A stretch of 64,000 bases of DNA, taken from assembly GCA_943371425.1 (NCBI GenBank), contig CALRUR010000005.1:62001-126000 (forward strand). The letters run 5' to 3'. Below are positions 7,951 to 16,331 of the stretch, piece after piece. Both the position numbers and the translations under genes were made by a program. Below the pieces are notes generated by a model. The model was not told where the DNA came from, did not search any database, and saw only the letters and a list, made by a program, of their open reading frames with translations. This stretch comes from CAJBVG01 sp943371425 (GTDB taxonomy: Bacteria; Bacteroidota; Bacteroidia; Sphingobacteriales; Sphingobacteriaceae). Every line of letters starts with the position of its first letter. Within the stretch, counting starts at the first letter, position 1.

Positions 7951-9156
7951 ATGAAAAATGCATACTTGGTTGGCGGAGTAAGAACACCAATAGGTAGTTT
8001 TACTGGAACATTGTCAACAGTTAGAGCTGATGATTTAGCGGCACATGTTTTAAAATCGTTAATGGTAAAATATCCAGAAGTAGATTTTAAAGAAGTAGCA
8101 GATGTAATACTGGGTTGTGCAAACCAAGCTGGCGAGGACAATAGAAATGTAGCGCGTATGGCTACTTTATTAGCAGGATTACCACAAGAGATTCCAGGTG
8201 TTACCATAAACAGATTATGTGCATCAGGTTTATCAGCCTCAATGGATGCTGCAAGAAATATTATGGTTGGCGATGCTGATTTAATGATTGCAGGTGGTAT
8301 AGAACATATGACACGCGGCCCATGGGTAATGTCTAAAGCTAGCACTCCTTTTGGTAAAGATGTAGAGATGCATGATACAAGTTTTGGATGGAGATTTATT
8401 AATCCGAAAATGAAAGAAATGTATGGGGTGGATGCAATGGGAGAAACTGCAGAAAATTTAGCCGATTTACACAAAATTTCTCGCGAAGATCAAGATGCTT
8501 TTGCATTACGATCGCAACAAAAAGCTACAGCTGCAAGGGAACGTGGACGATTTGCAAAAGAAATATCGGCAGTATCTATTCCGAAGAAAAAAGGAGATTC
8601 AATTGTATTTGCCGACGATGAATTTATAAAACCAACTACCACTGCAGAAGTGTTATCAAAACTTCGCCCAGCATTTAGAAAAGATGGAACAGTTACTGCG
8701 GGTAATGCTTCAGGTTTAAATGATGGTGCTGCGGCATTGCTATTTGCATCTGACGAAGCATTGAAAAAATATTCATTGAAACCATTGGCTCGTATAGTGT
8801 CTATGGGCGCTGCAGGTGTAGCTCCTAGAATAATGGGCATTGGTCCTGTAGAAGCTGCTAACAAAGCCTTAGCAAAAGCTGGCTTAACAATGAACGATAT
8901 GGATGTGATAGAATTGAACGAAGCATTTGCTGCACAGAGTTTAGCATGCATTCGTTCTTGGGGCTTAAAAGACGACGATGCGCGCATCAACCCTAATGGC
9001 GGAGCAATAGCTTTAGGTCATCCATTAGGAATGTCGGGGGCACGAATTTTATTATCGGCAGCAATTGAACTACACGAACAAAATAAAAAATATGCATTGG
9101 TAACCATGTGTATCGGCGTTGGTCAAGGCTATGCAGTAATTATTGAAAGAGCATGA
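7951..9156 (+). CDS. paaJ: 3-oxoadipyl-CoA thiolase PaaJ
   Basis: A thiolase of about 401 residues that cleaves 3-oxoadipyl-CoA to succinyl-CoA and acetyl-CoA and, in the family, also an earlier 3-oxo-dehydrosuberyl-CoA. The acyl-accepting Cys90 is in INRLCASGLSAS. NPNGGAIALGHPLGMSGAR gives the catalytic His, and the C-terminal MCIGVGQG the second Cys. An in-frame ATG at 7942 overlapping the paaI stop would add three residues; I prefer the ATG giving MKNAYLVGGVRTPIG. The GGIEHMTRGPWVMSK segment is typical of beta-ketoadipyl thiolases. The stop overlaps the paaY start as ATGA. Confidence 0.92.
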   Translation: MKNAYLVGGVRTPIGSFTGTLSTVRADDLAAHVLKSLMVKYPEVDFKEVADVILGCANQAGEDNRNVARMATLLAGLPQEIPGVTINRLCASGLSASMDAARNIMVGDADLMIAGGIEHMTRGPWVMSKASTPFGKDVEMHDTSFGWRFINPKMKEMYGVDAMGETAENLADLHKISREDQDAFALRSQQKATAARERGRFAKEISAVSIPKKKGDSIVFADDEFIKPTTTAEVLSKLRPAFRKDGTVTAGNASGLNDGAAALLFASDEALKKYSLKPLARIVSMGAAGVAPRIMGIGPVEAANKALAKAGLTMNDMDVIELNEAFAAQSLACIRSWGLKDDDARINPNGGAIALGHPLGMSGARILLSAAIELHEQNKKYALVTMCIGVGQGYAVIIERA

Positions 9157-9743
9157 TTTACGAGTTCAACGGATATAAACCAGTAATACACGAAAGTGCA
9201 TTTGTGCATCCACAAGCAGCTGTAACGGGAAATGTAATTATTGGTAAAAATGTGTACATCGGTCCAGGTGCTGCTATACGTGGAGATTGGGGACAAATAA
9301 TTATTGAAGACGGTTGTAATGTGCAAGAAAATTGTACCATACATATGTTCCCTGGGACAACCGTACATTTAAAAGAATCGGCACATATTGGCCACGGTGC
9401 AATTATACATGGAGCCATTATCGGCAAAAATTCATTAATAGGAATGAATGCAGTTTTAATGGACGATGTTGTAATTGGTGATGAATGTATAGTAGGAGCC
9501 TTAACGTTTGTTCCTGCAGAAACCGTTATACCGAATAGAAAAATTGTGGTAGGTAATCCTGCTAAAATTATTAAAGAAGTGAGTGATGAGATGATAGAAT
9601 GGAAAACAAAAGGCACTGCATTATATCAGCAATTACCAGCAGATTGTTATGCGAGTTTAAAGCCTTGCGAACCACTCCGCGAAATTGAAAATTATAGACC
9701 CAAACAACAGGATATATATTTAACTTGGAAAAAAAATAAATAA
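9153..9743 (+). CDS. paaY: PaaY, left-handed beta-helix (gamma-carbonic-anhydrase-like) thioesterase
   Basis: A 196-residue hexapeptide-repeat protein (repeats such as AAVTGNVIIGKNVYIGPGAAIRGD and IGHGAIIHGAIIGKNSLIGMNAVLMD) ending in the PaaY-specific tail with PLREIENYRPKQ. PaaY-family proteins trim toxic ring-hydroxylated CoA esters formed when the pathway stalls. The metal-site histidines of the fold are visible (IHMFPG, HIGHGAIIHG). Length equals E. coli PaaY. The 4-bp ATGA overlap with paaJ implies translational coupling. Confidence 0.9.
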   Translation: MIYEFNGYKPVIHESAFVHPQAAVTGNVIIGKNVYIGPGAAIRGDWGQIIIEDGCNVQENCTIHMFPGTTVHLKESAHIGHGAIIHGAIIGKNSLIGMNAVLMDDVVIGDECIVGALTFVPAETVIPNRKIVVGNPAKIIKEVSDEMIEWKTKGTALYQQLPADCYASLKPCEPLREIENYRPKQQDIYLTWKKNK

Positions 9744-9744
9744 T

Positions 9745-10161
9745 ATGAAACGCATAATCCTTTTAATTTTTGTGCTTGCAACATTGGTGCTTAATACAAA
9801 TGCCCAAAGCAAGAAAATGGCGACTCCTCAAAAACCAATAATTGAAAATGGTGGTGAAATGAAAACCTATGTATTGGTTTTCTTAAAATCTGGACCCAAC
9901 AGAGATCAACCAGAAGAAATGATTGCGGAAATACAAAAATCGCATTTAGAATATTTAGCACGCCTTTCTGAAGAAGGTTTTTTAGTAATGGCTGGGCCAT
10001 TAAAAAACGATCAAGAAATTAGAGGAATTTTAGTATTAAATACATCTGAAGTTGATGACGCTAGAGTTAGAGTTGAAGAAGATCCTGCAATTAAAGCAGG
10101 TCGTTTAATTGCAGAGTACCATCAGTGGTATACAAAAAGCGGAACCATTACATTACCATAA
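9745..10161 (+). CDS. Exported YciI-like protein inside the paa operon
   Basis: 138 residues. The N-terminal signal peptide (MKRIILLIFVLATLVLNTNAQ) is followed by a YCII-like ferredoxin-fold domain (residues about 40-130; KTYVLVFLKSGPNRDQ..., AGPLKNDQEIRGILVL). YciI-like domains are normally cytoplasmic, so an exported one between paaY and paaZ is unusual. It starts one base after the paaY stop and ends 18 bp before paaZ, so it is surely in the operon. Its function here is unknown. A lipobox is absent, so a soluble periplasmic product is expected. Confidence 0.75.
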   Translation: MKRIILLIFVLATLVLNTNAQSKKMATPQKPIIENGGEMKTYVLVFLKSGPNRDQPEEMIAEIQKSHLEYLARLSEEGFLVMAGPLKNDQEIRGILVLNTSEVDDARVRVEEDPAIKAGRLIAEYHQWYTKSGTITLP

Positions 10162-10179
10162 TTATCAATATAAATTAGT

Positions 10180-12228
10180 ATGCAAAAATTACAAAACTAC
10201 GCCGCAGGCAAATGGGTAGAGGGTAGTGGCAATGCAACCACCTTATACAATTCTATTACAGGCGAAGCAATATATGAAGCAGATAGTTCGGGATTAGATT
10301 TTACGATTATGTTAGATTACGCACGTAAAGTTGGCGGACCTGCATTACGTAAAATGACTTTTCATGAACGTGGTAGAATGTTGAAAGCATTAGCCATGCA
10401 TTTAAATTCGAAGAAAGAAGATTTTTATAAAATTAGTTGGGCAACTGGTGCAACTAGAATTGATAGTTGGATTGATATTGAAGGTGGTATTGGTAATTTA
10501 TTTGCATACGCAAGTTTACGTCGCCAATTCCCAGATGAAACTTATTATGTGGATGGTGAAGCTGCCAAACTTTCTAAAAATGGAACTTTTATCGGTCACC
10601 ATATTTGCGTACCCAAAGAAGGGGTGGCTATACACATTAACGCATACAATTTCCCAGTTTGGGGGATGTTAGAAAAAATTGCAGTTAATTTATTAGCAGG
10701 TGTTCCGGCTGTTGTAAAACCAGCAACAGTTACTTCTTTTTTAACAGAAGTAGTAGTAAAAGAAATTGTAAAATCGAATATATTACCAGAAGGTGCTTTG
10801 CAATTAATTTGTGGCTCCGCAAATGGAATTTTAGAATCGGTAACCAACCAAGATGTAGTAACCTTTACAGGTTCTGCAAGTACAGGTATGAAATTAAAAG
10901 CACATCCACGCATTATTTCAGAATCGGTTCCATTTAATTTAGAAGCCGACTCTTTAAATGCAAGTGTGCTAGGACCCGATGCAAAACCGGGTACTCCAGA
11001 GTTCGAACTTTTTGTGAAAGAAGTAACAAAAGAAATTACCATTAAAGCGGGTCAGAAATGTACAGCAGTTCGTAGAATTATTGTACCATCAGCATTTGTA
11101 GAAGATGTACAAATTGAAGTAGGAAAACGATTAGCCAAAACATCTATTGGCGATCCGAATGTGGAAGGTGTACGCATGGGGGCATTAGCAGGTAAAGATC
11201 AGCTGAATGATGTTATTGAAAATGTGAAATTACTAATGAAAACACAAGAAATTGTGTTTGGAAATTTAGATAAAGTGGAAGTGATGGGTGCCGATGTAAA
11301 TAAAGGATCGTTTATGTCGCCTATTTTATTTTTAAATAAAGAGCCATTTAAAAATTTAGATTGCCACAACATCGAAGCCTTTGGTCCGGTAAGTACGATT
11401 TTACCATACGATACTTTAGAAGAAGCAATTGAATTAACAAAGCTTGGTAAAGGTTCATTGGTATGTTCTATAGTAACTGCCGACAATAAAGTGGCGAGAG
11501 ATTTTGTGATAGGAGCAGCTTCACACCACGGAAGAATTTTAGTGTTAAATGCAGATTGTGCAAAAGAAAGTACAGGCCATGGTTCGCCAATGCCATTGCT
11601 TACTCACGGAGGTCCAGGCAGAGCAGGAGGTGGAGAAGAAATGGGTGGCAAGCGAGGTGTATTGCACTATATGCAACGCACGGCTGTTCAAGGTTCACCA
11701 ACAACATTAACAGCCGTAACCAATCAATATCAATACGGATCTGAATATTTAGAAAAAGATGTACATGTGTTCCGTAAATATTTTGAAGACATTGAAGTAG
11801 GCGAAACAGTAATTACTGCAAAACGAACAGTTACCGAAGCCGACATCGTAAATTTTTCGAATGTAAGTTGGGATCATTTTTATGCACATACAGATGCAAC
11901 TTCTTTAGATGGAACTATTTTCGAAGGAAGAGTAGCACATGGTTACTTTATTTTATCGGCAGCAGCAGGCTTGTTTGTGGATGCTAAAAAAGGTCCGGTA
12001 TTATTAAACTACGGATTAGAAGAATGTAGGTTTACTAAACCAGTTTACCCAGGCGCAACGATTGGAGTGCGTTTATCTGTAAAAGAAAAAGTGGATCAAG
12101 AAAAACGATCGGAAGAAGATGTGGCAAAAGGCATTGTTAAGTTTTTAGTGGATGTATACGATGAAACCGGCGAAACGGTTGCTATTGCTACAATTCTGAC
12201 GATGGTTAAGAAACGGAACCAGGAATAG
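10180..12228 (+). CDS. paaZ: PaaZ, bifunctional oxepin-CoA hydrolase / 3-oxo-5,6-dehydrosuberyl-CoA semialdehyde dehydrogenase
   Basis: A 682-residue two-domain enzyme. Residues 1 to about 520 are an aldehyde dehydrogenase with catalytic Cys294 (AGQKCTAVRRI), the glutamate-bearing LEADSLNASVLG and FTGSASTG for NADP binding. Residues from about 535 to the end form a MaoC-like hydratase with WDHFYAHTD and GRVAHGYF. The hydratase opens the oxepin ring and the dehydrogenase oxidises the resulting aldehyde. Length and order match E. coli PaaZ. It is the last gene of the paa run: the G of its TAG stop is the first base of the next GTAC array. Confidence 0.95.
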   Translation: MQKLQNYAAGKWVEGSGNATTLYNSITGEAIYEADSSGLDFTIMLDYARKVGGPALRKMTFHERGRMLKALAMHLNSKKEDFYKISWATGATRIDSWIDIEGGIGNLFAYASLRRQFPDETYYVDGEAAKLSKNGTFIGHHICVPKEGVAIHINAYNFPVWGMLEKIAVNLLAGVPAVVKPATVTSFLTEVVVKEIVKSNILPEGALQLICGSANGILESVTNQDVVTFTGSASTGMKLKAHPRIISESVPFNLEADSLNASVLGPDAKPGTPEFELFVKEVTKEITIKAGQKCTAVRRIIVPSAFVEDVQIEVGKRLAKTSIGDPNVEGVRMGALAGKDQLNDVIENVKLLMKTQEIVFGNLDKVEVMGADVNKGSFMSPILFLNKEPFKNLDCHNIEAFGPVSTILPYDTLEEAIELTKLGKGSLVCSIVTADNKVARDFVIGAASHHGRILVLNADCAKESTGHGSPMPLLTHGGPGRAGGGEEMGGKRGVLHYMQRTAVQGSPTTLTAVTNQYQYGSEYLEKDVHVFRKYFEDIEVGETVITAKRTVTEADIVNFSNVSWDHFYAHTDATSLDGTIFEGRVAHGYFILSAAAGLFVDAKKGPVLLNYGLEECRFTKPVYPGATIGVRLSVKEKVDQEKRSEEDVAKGIVKFLVDVYDETGETVAIATILTMVKKRNQE

Positions 12229-12283
12229 TACACTGTAAGTTGTACAATGTACATTGTACTGCGTACAACTTACAATACAGTAT
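12228..12283. repeat. Heptad word array, core GTAC (second copy of this word family)
   Basis: Eight 7-bp units begin on the last base of the paaZ stop: GTACACT, GTAAGTT, GTACAAT, GTACATT, GTACTGC, GTACAAC, TTACAAT, ACAGTAT. The register is exact. The core matches the array at 5402, but the variable tails differ in most units. Confidence 0.9.
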
Positions 12284-12317
12284 ATGAATAAAATTTCAAG
12301 ATCAAAAAACAGCCCAA

Positions 12318-12899
12318 ATGCAATTCTCTCAAGTAAGAAAGTTCTACGAAAAATTCATCCCGCTTAGCAACGAGGAATGGGATTTACTTGAGCCGAATCT
12401 TCGTTTTATGAAATTGATGAAGGGGGATAAATTGCATTCTGAAGGGGAGGTATGTAACGATGTAACCTTTGTAAATAAAGGCTTGATGAAGTGTTATCAT
12501 TTTATAGACGGCAAGGAATATATTGAAGCTTTTTTTTCTCAGGATGAATATTGTGCAGATTATAGCAGCTTTTTATTAAGAGAGCCAGGTAAGTTATACA
12601 TAGAAGCACTTGAAGATTGTGAATTAGTATTGTTAGATTATAATACAGTACAAATGTTGTATGATAAGGTGAAGAATTTTCAGAAATTCGGCCGCTTAAT
12701 GGCCGAATTTCTGTTTACACAAATATCATTAAGAAATAATGCATTGTTGTTCGAAACGCCAGAACAGCGTTATATAAAGTTTTCAAAAAACAGACCAGAT
12801 TTATTACAACGTGTACCTCAATACATGATTGCTTCGTATTTAGGTGTAACACCCGAAGCCTTAAGTAGAATTCGCAAACGCTTATTAAGTTCATCTTGA
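12318..12899 (+). CDS. Crp/Fnr-family transcriptional regulator
   Basis: 193 residues. An N-terminal cyclic-nucleotide-binding-like beta-roll (residues about 20-115; GDKLHSEGEVCNDVTFVNKGLMKCY) is followed by a C-terminal winged helix whose recognition helix reads VTPEALSRIRKRL. The E-x2-S-R pattern equals the E209/S212/R213 set with which FNR reads TTGAT half-sites. Two perfect TTGAT-N4-ATCAA boxes lie at its 3' end and just beyond, so self-made specificity for the downstream receptor gene is a good inference. The N-terminal Cys cluster of oxygen-sensing FNR is missing. It stands alone after the paa genes, behind an array. Confidence 0.85.
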   Translation: MQFSQVRKFYEKFIPLSNEEWDLLEPNLRFMKLMKGDKLHSEGEVCNDVTFVNKGLMKCYHFIDGKEYIEAFFSQDEYCADYSSFLLREPGKLYIEALEDCELVLLDYNTVQMLYDKVKNFQKFGRLMAEFLFTQISLRNNALLFETPEQRYIKFSKNRPDLLQRVPQYMIASYLGVTPEALSRIRKRLLSSS

Positions 12900-12909
12900 T
12901 CCAAATCAA
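12896..12909. promoter_or_regulatory. FNR-type operator 1
   Basis: A perfect dyad: TTGAT at 12896-12900, spacer CCAA, ATCAA at 12905-12909. It overlaps the stop codon of the Crp/Fnr gene and lies 37 bp centre-to-centre from operator 2. Confidence 0.6.
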
Positions 12910-12932
12910 GAAATAGATTTGTTACGTTAATA

Positions 12933-12946
12933 TTGATTCAAATCAA
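12933..12946. promoter_or_regulatory. FNR-type operator 2
   Basis: A perfect dyad: TTGAT at 12933-12937, spacer TCAA, ATCAA at 12942-12946. It is 48 bp upstream of the TonB-dependent receptor ATG, a good position to control that promoter. CATCTTTG at 12969-12976 is a one-mismatch -7 box downstream. Confidence 0.65.
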
Positions 12947-12994
12947 TGAAAATTGTTTTTATTGAACCCATCTTTGTTTCGTAAACAAAAAAAT

Positions 12995-15361
12995 ATGAGA
13001 ACTAAAATTTTAACTTTTATATTGATGTTGCTCTATACCGCAACCTCTGCACAATCAACACAAACAGTTAAGGGAAGAATTACCGACGATGCATCTAAAA
13101 GTCCATTGCCAGGTGTTAATATTATTTTACTAAACGCTACCACAGTTGTTGGTACAGTTTCAGACGCCAATGGTTATTTCAGATTAACCCAAATACCATT
13201 AGGTAGGCAGTCATTTAAAATTTCGTATTTAGGTTACGAAGATCAAGTAATAAGCAATATTTTGGTTACAACAGGTAAAGAAGTTGAGCTAAACGTAAAT
13301 TTGGTGGAGAAGGTAAATAAGATAAATGAAGTTGAAATTGTTTATAAAAAATCTTCGGATAAGATAAGCACGAATAATGAAATGAGTACCGTAAGTTCTC
13401 GTTCATTTAATCTTGAAGATACCAAAAAATATGCGGGAGCTTTAGGCGACCCTTCTAGAATGGCGGCGAATTTTGCAGGCGTAAGTGGAGCAAATGATTC
13501 TCGTAATGATATTGTAGTGAGAGGAAATTCGCCCGAAGGTATGCTGTGGCAAATGGAAGGACTAAACATTCCGAACCCTAATCATTTCGGTGCACTCTCT
13601 AGCACTGGTGGCCCTGTAAGCATGTTAAATAATAATAATTTAGATAAAAGTGATTTCATGACGGGAGCATTTCCTGCACAATATGGTAATGCAACTGCAG
13701 GAGTTTTCGACTTAAAATTAAGAAATGGGAATACTGATAAATCTGAATTTGTTGGACAGATTGGCTTCAATGGTTTTGAGTTTGGTGCCGAGGGCCCTTT
13801 TTCAAAAAAATCGAAAGCATCGTATTTAGTAAATTACCGCTACTCAACATTAGGAGTGTTTAAAGCAATGGGAATTAATTTTGGTACAGGTTCTGCAGTT
13901 CCCGATTACCAAGATGTAAACTATAAAGTTTTTATTCCTTTAAATGCTAAATCTAAACTTAGCATTTTCGGAATTGCTGGAAACAGTAAAGTAAATTTTT
14001 TAGGAAACGAGGTAGACACTACTCAAACCGATTTATATGGATCTGAAAATACAAATACAAAAGTAAAATATGCTACAAGTATTACGGGTGTTACGTTTGA
14101 TCATCAACTTAATTCAAAAATAAATGTAAAAATTACTGCAGGTTTAACCACAACTGCAGAGCAATTTAATGGTGATTCTATAAGTTACATTACCCGCGAA
14201 GAATTTCCAAGTGGCGAATCTAAATTAACTACAAATAAGTGGAGCGCTAATGCGATTGTTTCTTATAAAATAAACGCTAAAAACACATTACAATTTGGGA
14301 TGATGAATGATTTGTTGCAATTTGATTTATACAACGCGCGAATTATAAATGGCAATATAAAAAATGTAAGAGTAGATATTGAAGATGAAAATTATTTAAT
14401 GCAAACCTATGCACAATGGAAACATAGGTTTACCCAAAAACTTTCCATAAACACAGGTGTTCACAGTCAGTACCATTCTTTATCGAAAGCAAGCTCTGTT
14501 GAACCTCGTGTTGGTTTAAAATATTTAGTTGATGCTCGCTCTTCGCTATCATTAGCGTATGGTTTACATGCACAAGCACAAAACATTTATTCATATTACG
14601 TAATTACTCCTACTCCAAATGGTATTGTGTATACAAATAAAGAGTTAGATTTTACATACAGTAACCATTATGTATTGGCATACGATTTATCGATTACAGA
14701 ATTTACCCGTATAAAAGTAGAAACCTATTATCAATCATTATACAACATACCCGTAACGCAAAATACAAGTTCGTTTTCTGCAGCAAACATTGGATCCGAT
14801 TTTGCACCTTCTAATGTGGATAGTTTAGTAAATAATGGTAAGGCTACAAACATTGGAGTGGAGCTAACTTTGGAAAGATTTTTCAACAAAGGTTTTTATT
14901 ATTTATTAACTACCTCTGTTTTCGATTCTAAGTACAAAGGAAGTGATGGTATAGAGCGTAATACTGCCTTTAATACAAATTATGTAGTAAATGCATTGTT
15001 AGGTAAAGAATTTAAATTAGGTACAAAAGGAGATGTATTAACCTTGAATTTAAAAGTCACTCAATCTGGTGGTAGGTATTTAACTCCTATTGATTTTGCG
15101 GCTTCTTCAATTGCAAAGGAGGCAGTGTATGATACTGATAGAGCGTATTCTGAACGACAAGATCCTTACTTCCGCACCGATTTCAAATTTTCTTATCGCA
15201 AGGAAATGAAAAAAAGCACGATGGAGTTTGCGGTAGATTTTCAAAACTTAACGAATAATAAAAACGTATTCCGCCAAAGCTATAACCCCGAATCAAATAG
15301 TATTGTAACCGAATACCAACAAGGGTTTTTCCCGGTACCAATGTTTAGAATGACGTTTTAA
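12995..15361 (+). CDS. TonB-dependent outer membrane receptor
   Basis: A 788-residue receptor starting at MRTKILTFILMLLYTATSAQ, a signal peptide. An earlier in-frame ATG at 12953 would add 14 residues and sits too close to the second operator, so I reject it. Residues about 25-110 form a carboxypeptidase-regulatory-like domain (VKGRITDDASKSPLPGVNI). A plug follows (RGNSPEGMLWQMEGLNIPNPNHFG) and then a 22-strand-type barrel ending in an aromatic (FRMTF). Two FNR-type boxes precede it, suggesting control by the adjacent Crp/Fnr protein. The ligand is unknown. Its stop codon begins an AATT array. Confidence 0.88.
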   Translation: MRTKILTFILMLLYTATSAQSTQTVKGRITDDASKSPLPGVNIILLNATTVVGTVSDANGYFRLTQIPLGRQSFKISYLGYEDQVISNILVTTGKEVELNVNLVEKVNKINEVEIVYKKSSDKISTNNEMSTVSSRSFNLEDTKKYAGALGDPSRMAANFAGVSGANDSRNDIVVRGNSPEGMLWQMEGLNIPNPNHFGALSSTGGPVSMLNNNNLDKSDFMTGAFPAQYGNATAGVFDLKLRNGNTDKSEFVGQIGFNGFEFGAEGPFSKKSKASYLVNYRYSTLGVFKAMGINFGTGSAVPDYQDVNYKVFIPLNAKSKLSIFGIAGNSKVNFLGNEVDTTQTDLYGSENTNTKVKYATSITGVTFDHQLNSKINVKITAGLTTTAEQFNGDSISYITREEFPSGESKLTTNKWSANAIVSYKINAKNTLQFGMMNDLLQFDLYNARIINGNIKNVRVDIEDENYLMQTYAQWKHRFTQKLSINTGVHSQYHSLSKASSVEPRVGLKYLVDARSSLSLAYGLHAQAQNIYSYYVITPTPNGIVYTNKELDFTYSNHYVLAYDLSITEFTRIKVETYYQSLYNIPVTQNTSSFSAANIGSDFAPSNVDSLVNNGKATNIGVELTLERFFNKGFYYLLTTSVFDSKYKGSDGIERNTAFNTNYVVNALLGKEFKLGTKGDVLTLNLKVTQSGGRYLTPIDFAASSIAKEAVYDTDRAYSERQDPYFRTDFKFSYRKEMKKSTMEFAVDFQNLTNNKNVFRQSYNPESNSIVTEYQQGFFPVPMFRMTF

Positions 15362-15452
15362 ATTACGAATTACGAATTACGAATTACGCATGTTATTTTT
15401 ACTATATTTGCCTCATTCATAATTCATAATTCATAATTCATAATTCGTAATT
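15361..15452. repeat. Inverted heptad word array, core AATT, with promoter-like loop
   Basis: Left arm: four identical units AATTACG (15361-15388), starting on the last base of the receptor stop codon. Right arm: four CATAATT units and one CGTAATT (15418-15452). The arms are approximate reverse complements separated by a 29-base spacer that contains TATATTTG. Confidence 0.9.
15403..15410 (+). promoter_or_regulatory. -7 promoter element inside the array loop
   Basis: TATATTTG matches TAnnTTTG exactly. If used, the transcript of the crotonase gene would begin near 15417 and carry the right arm of the array as its whole 5' leader. No clear -33 TTG is visible. Confidence 0.4.
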
Positions 15453-15455
15453 CAA

Positions 15456-16211
15456 ATGGAGCCCTTCGTAAAATCTAACATAAACAACGGTATTGCAACC
15501 ATTACTTTCTTTCATCCACAGAGTAATTCTTTACCTGGAGAAATATTAAGAAAATTAGCTTCAGAAATTGAATTGATGGGTGCGAATGCAGAGGCTAAAG
15601 TTATTGTGTTGCAAAGTGAAGGCGAGAAAGCATTCTGTGCAGGTGCGAGTTTCGATGAATTAATTTCAATAAAAGATTTAGAAACAGGCAAGAAATTCTT
15701 TTCTGGTTTTGCAGGTGTAATAAATGCGATGCGTAAAGCACCAAAATTTGTAATTGCAAGAGTGCAAGGCAAAGCAGTAGGAGGTGGGGTTGGACTAGCA
15801 TCTGCAGCAGATTATACATTAGCATCCACATCAGCATCTGTTAAACTCAGCGAATTGGCAGTAGGCATTGGTCCTTTTGTAGTAGGCCCAGCCGTAGAAC
15901 GTAAAGTTGGTTCTTCTGCATTTTGCCAATTAGCCATAAATGCAAGCGAATGGCAAACCGCAACTTGGGCAAAAGAAAAAGGGTTATTTGCTGAAATATT
16001 TGAAGATGTTCATGAATTAGATAAAGTAGTGAATGAATTAGCACACAAGTTATCAACTTCAAACCCAGAAGCCATGATGTTACTCAAAAGAGCCGCATGG
16101 CAAGGCACCGACCATTGGGATACTCTACTAATTGAAAGAGCTGAAATGAGCGGAAAACTTGTATTGTCTGACTTTACAGTAAATGCAATTAATAAGTTTA
16201 AAGCTAAGTAG
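15456..16211 (+). CDS. Enoyl-CoA hydratase/isomerase family protein
   Basis: A 251-residue crotonase-fold protein. The oxyanion-hole segment is EKAFCAGASFDELISI, followed by RVQGKAVGGGVGLASAADYTLAS and SELAVGIGPFVVGPAVERKVG. One glutamate sits where the first acid of true hydratases lies (SELAVGIGP), but the second acid position reads QLAINAS, so full hydratase chemistry is uncertain. It could serve the 2,3-dehydroadipyl-CoA hydration step (PaaF role), since no other hydratase is in the window; that is inference from location. Its stop codon G starts a GTAT array. Confidence 0.75.
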   Translation: MEPFVKSNINNGIATITFFHPQSNSLPGEILRKLASEIELMGANAEAKVIVLQSEGEKAFCAGASFDELISIKDLETGKKFFSGFAGVINAMRKAPKFVIARVQGKAVGGGVGLASAADYTLASTSASVKLSELAVGIGPFVVGPAVERKVGSSAFCQLAINASEWQTATWAKEKGLFAEIFEDVHELDKVVNELAHKLSTSNPEAMMLLKRAAWQGTDHWDTLLIERAEMSGKLVLSDFTVNAINKFKAK

Positions 16212-16245
16212 TATTGGGTATATAGTATTGTGTATCGAGTAAAGC
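16211..16245. repeat. Heptad word array, core GTAT
   Basis: Units GTATTGG, GTATATA, GTATTGT, GTATCGA and GTAAAGC at exact 7-bp spacing, starting on the G of the crotonase TAG stop. Confidence 0.8.
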
Positions 16246-16261
16246 CAAGGATGTGCTTGCT

Positions 16262-16296
16262 GCTCTCAGCTCCCCGCTCATAGCTCCCCGCTATTA
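16262..16296. repeat. Heptad word array, core GCTC (second copy of this word family)
   Basis: Units GCTCTCA, GCTCCCC, GCTCATA, GCTCCCC, GCTATTA. The core equals the array at 807, more than 15 kb away and next to an unrelated gene. Confidence 0.8.
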
Positions 16297-16308
16297 AAAT
16301 ACTTTTCT

Positions 16309-16316
16309 TATATTTG
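16309..16316 (+). promoter_or_regulatory. -7 promoter element of the E1 gene
   Basis: TATATTTG, an exact TAnnTTTG match, ends 15 bases before the ATG at 16332. Expected start of transcription is near 16322, giving a leader of about 10 bases. A -33 box is not evident. Confidence 0.5.
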
Positions 16317-16331
16317 AGACTTTTGTAAAAT

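Noticed and set aside
12318..12899. Oxygen-sensing FNR identity for the Crp/Fnr protein
   Set aside because: The N-terminal cysteine cluster that holds the [4Fe-4S] centre is absent; only the DNA-reading residues match.
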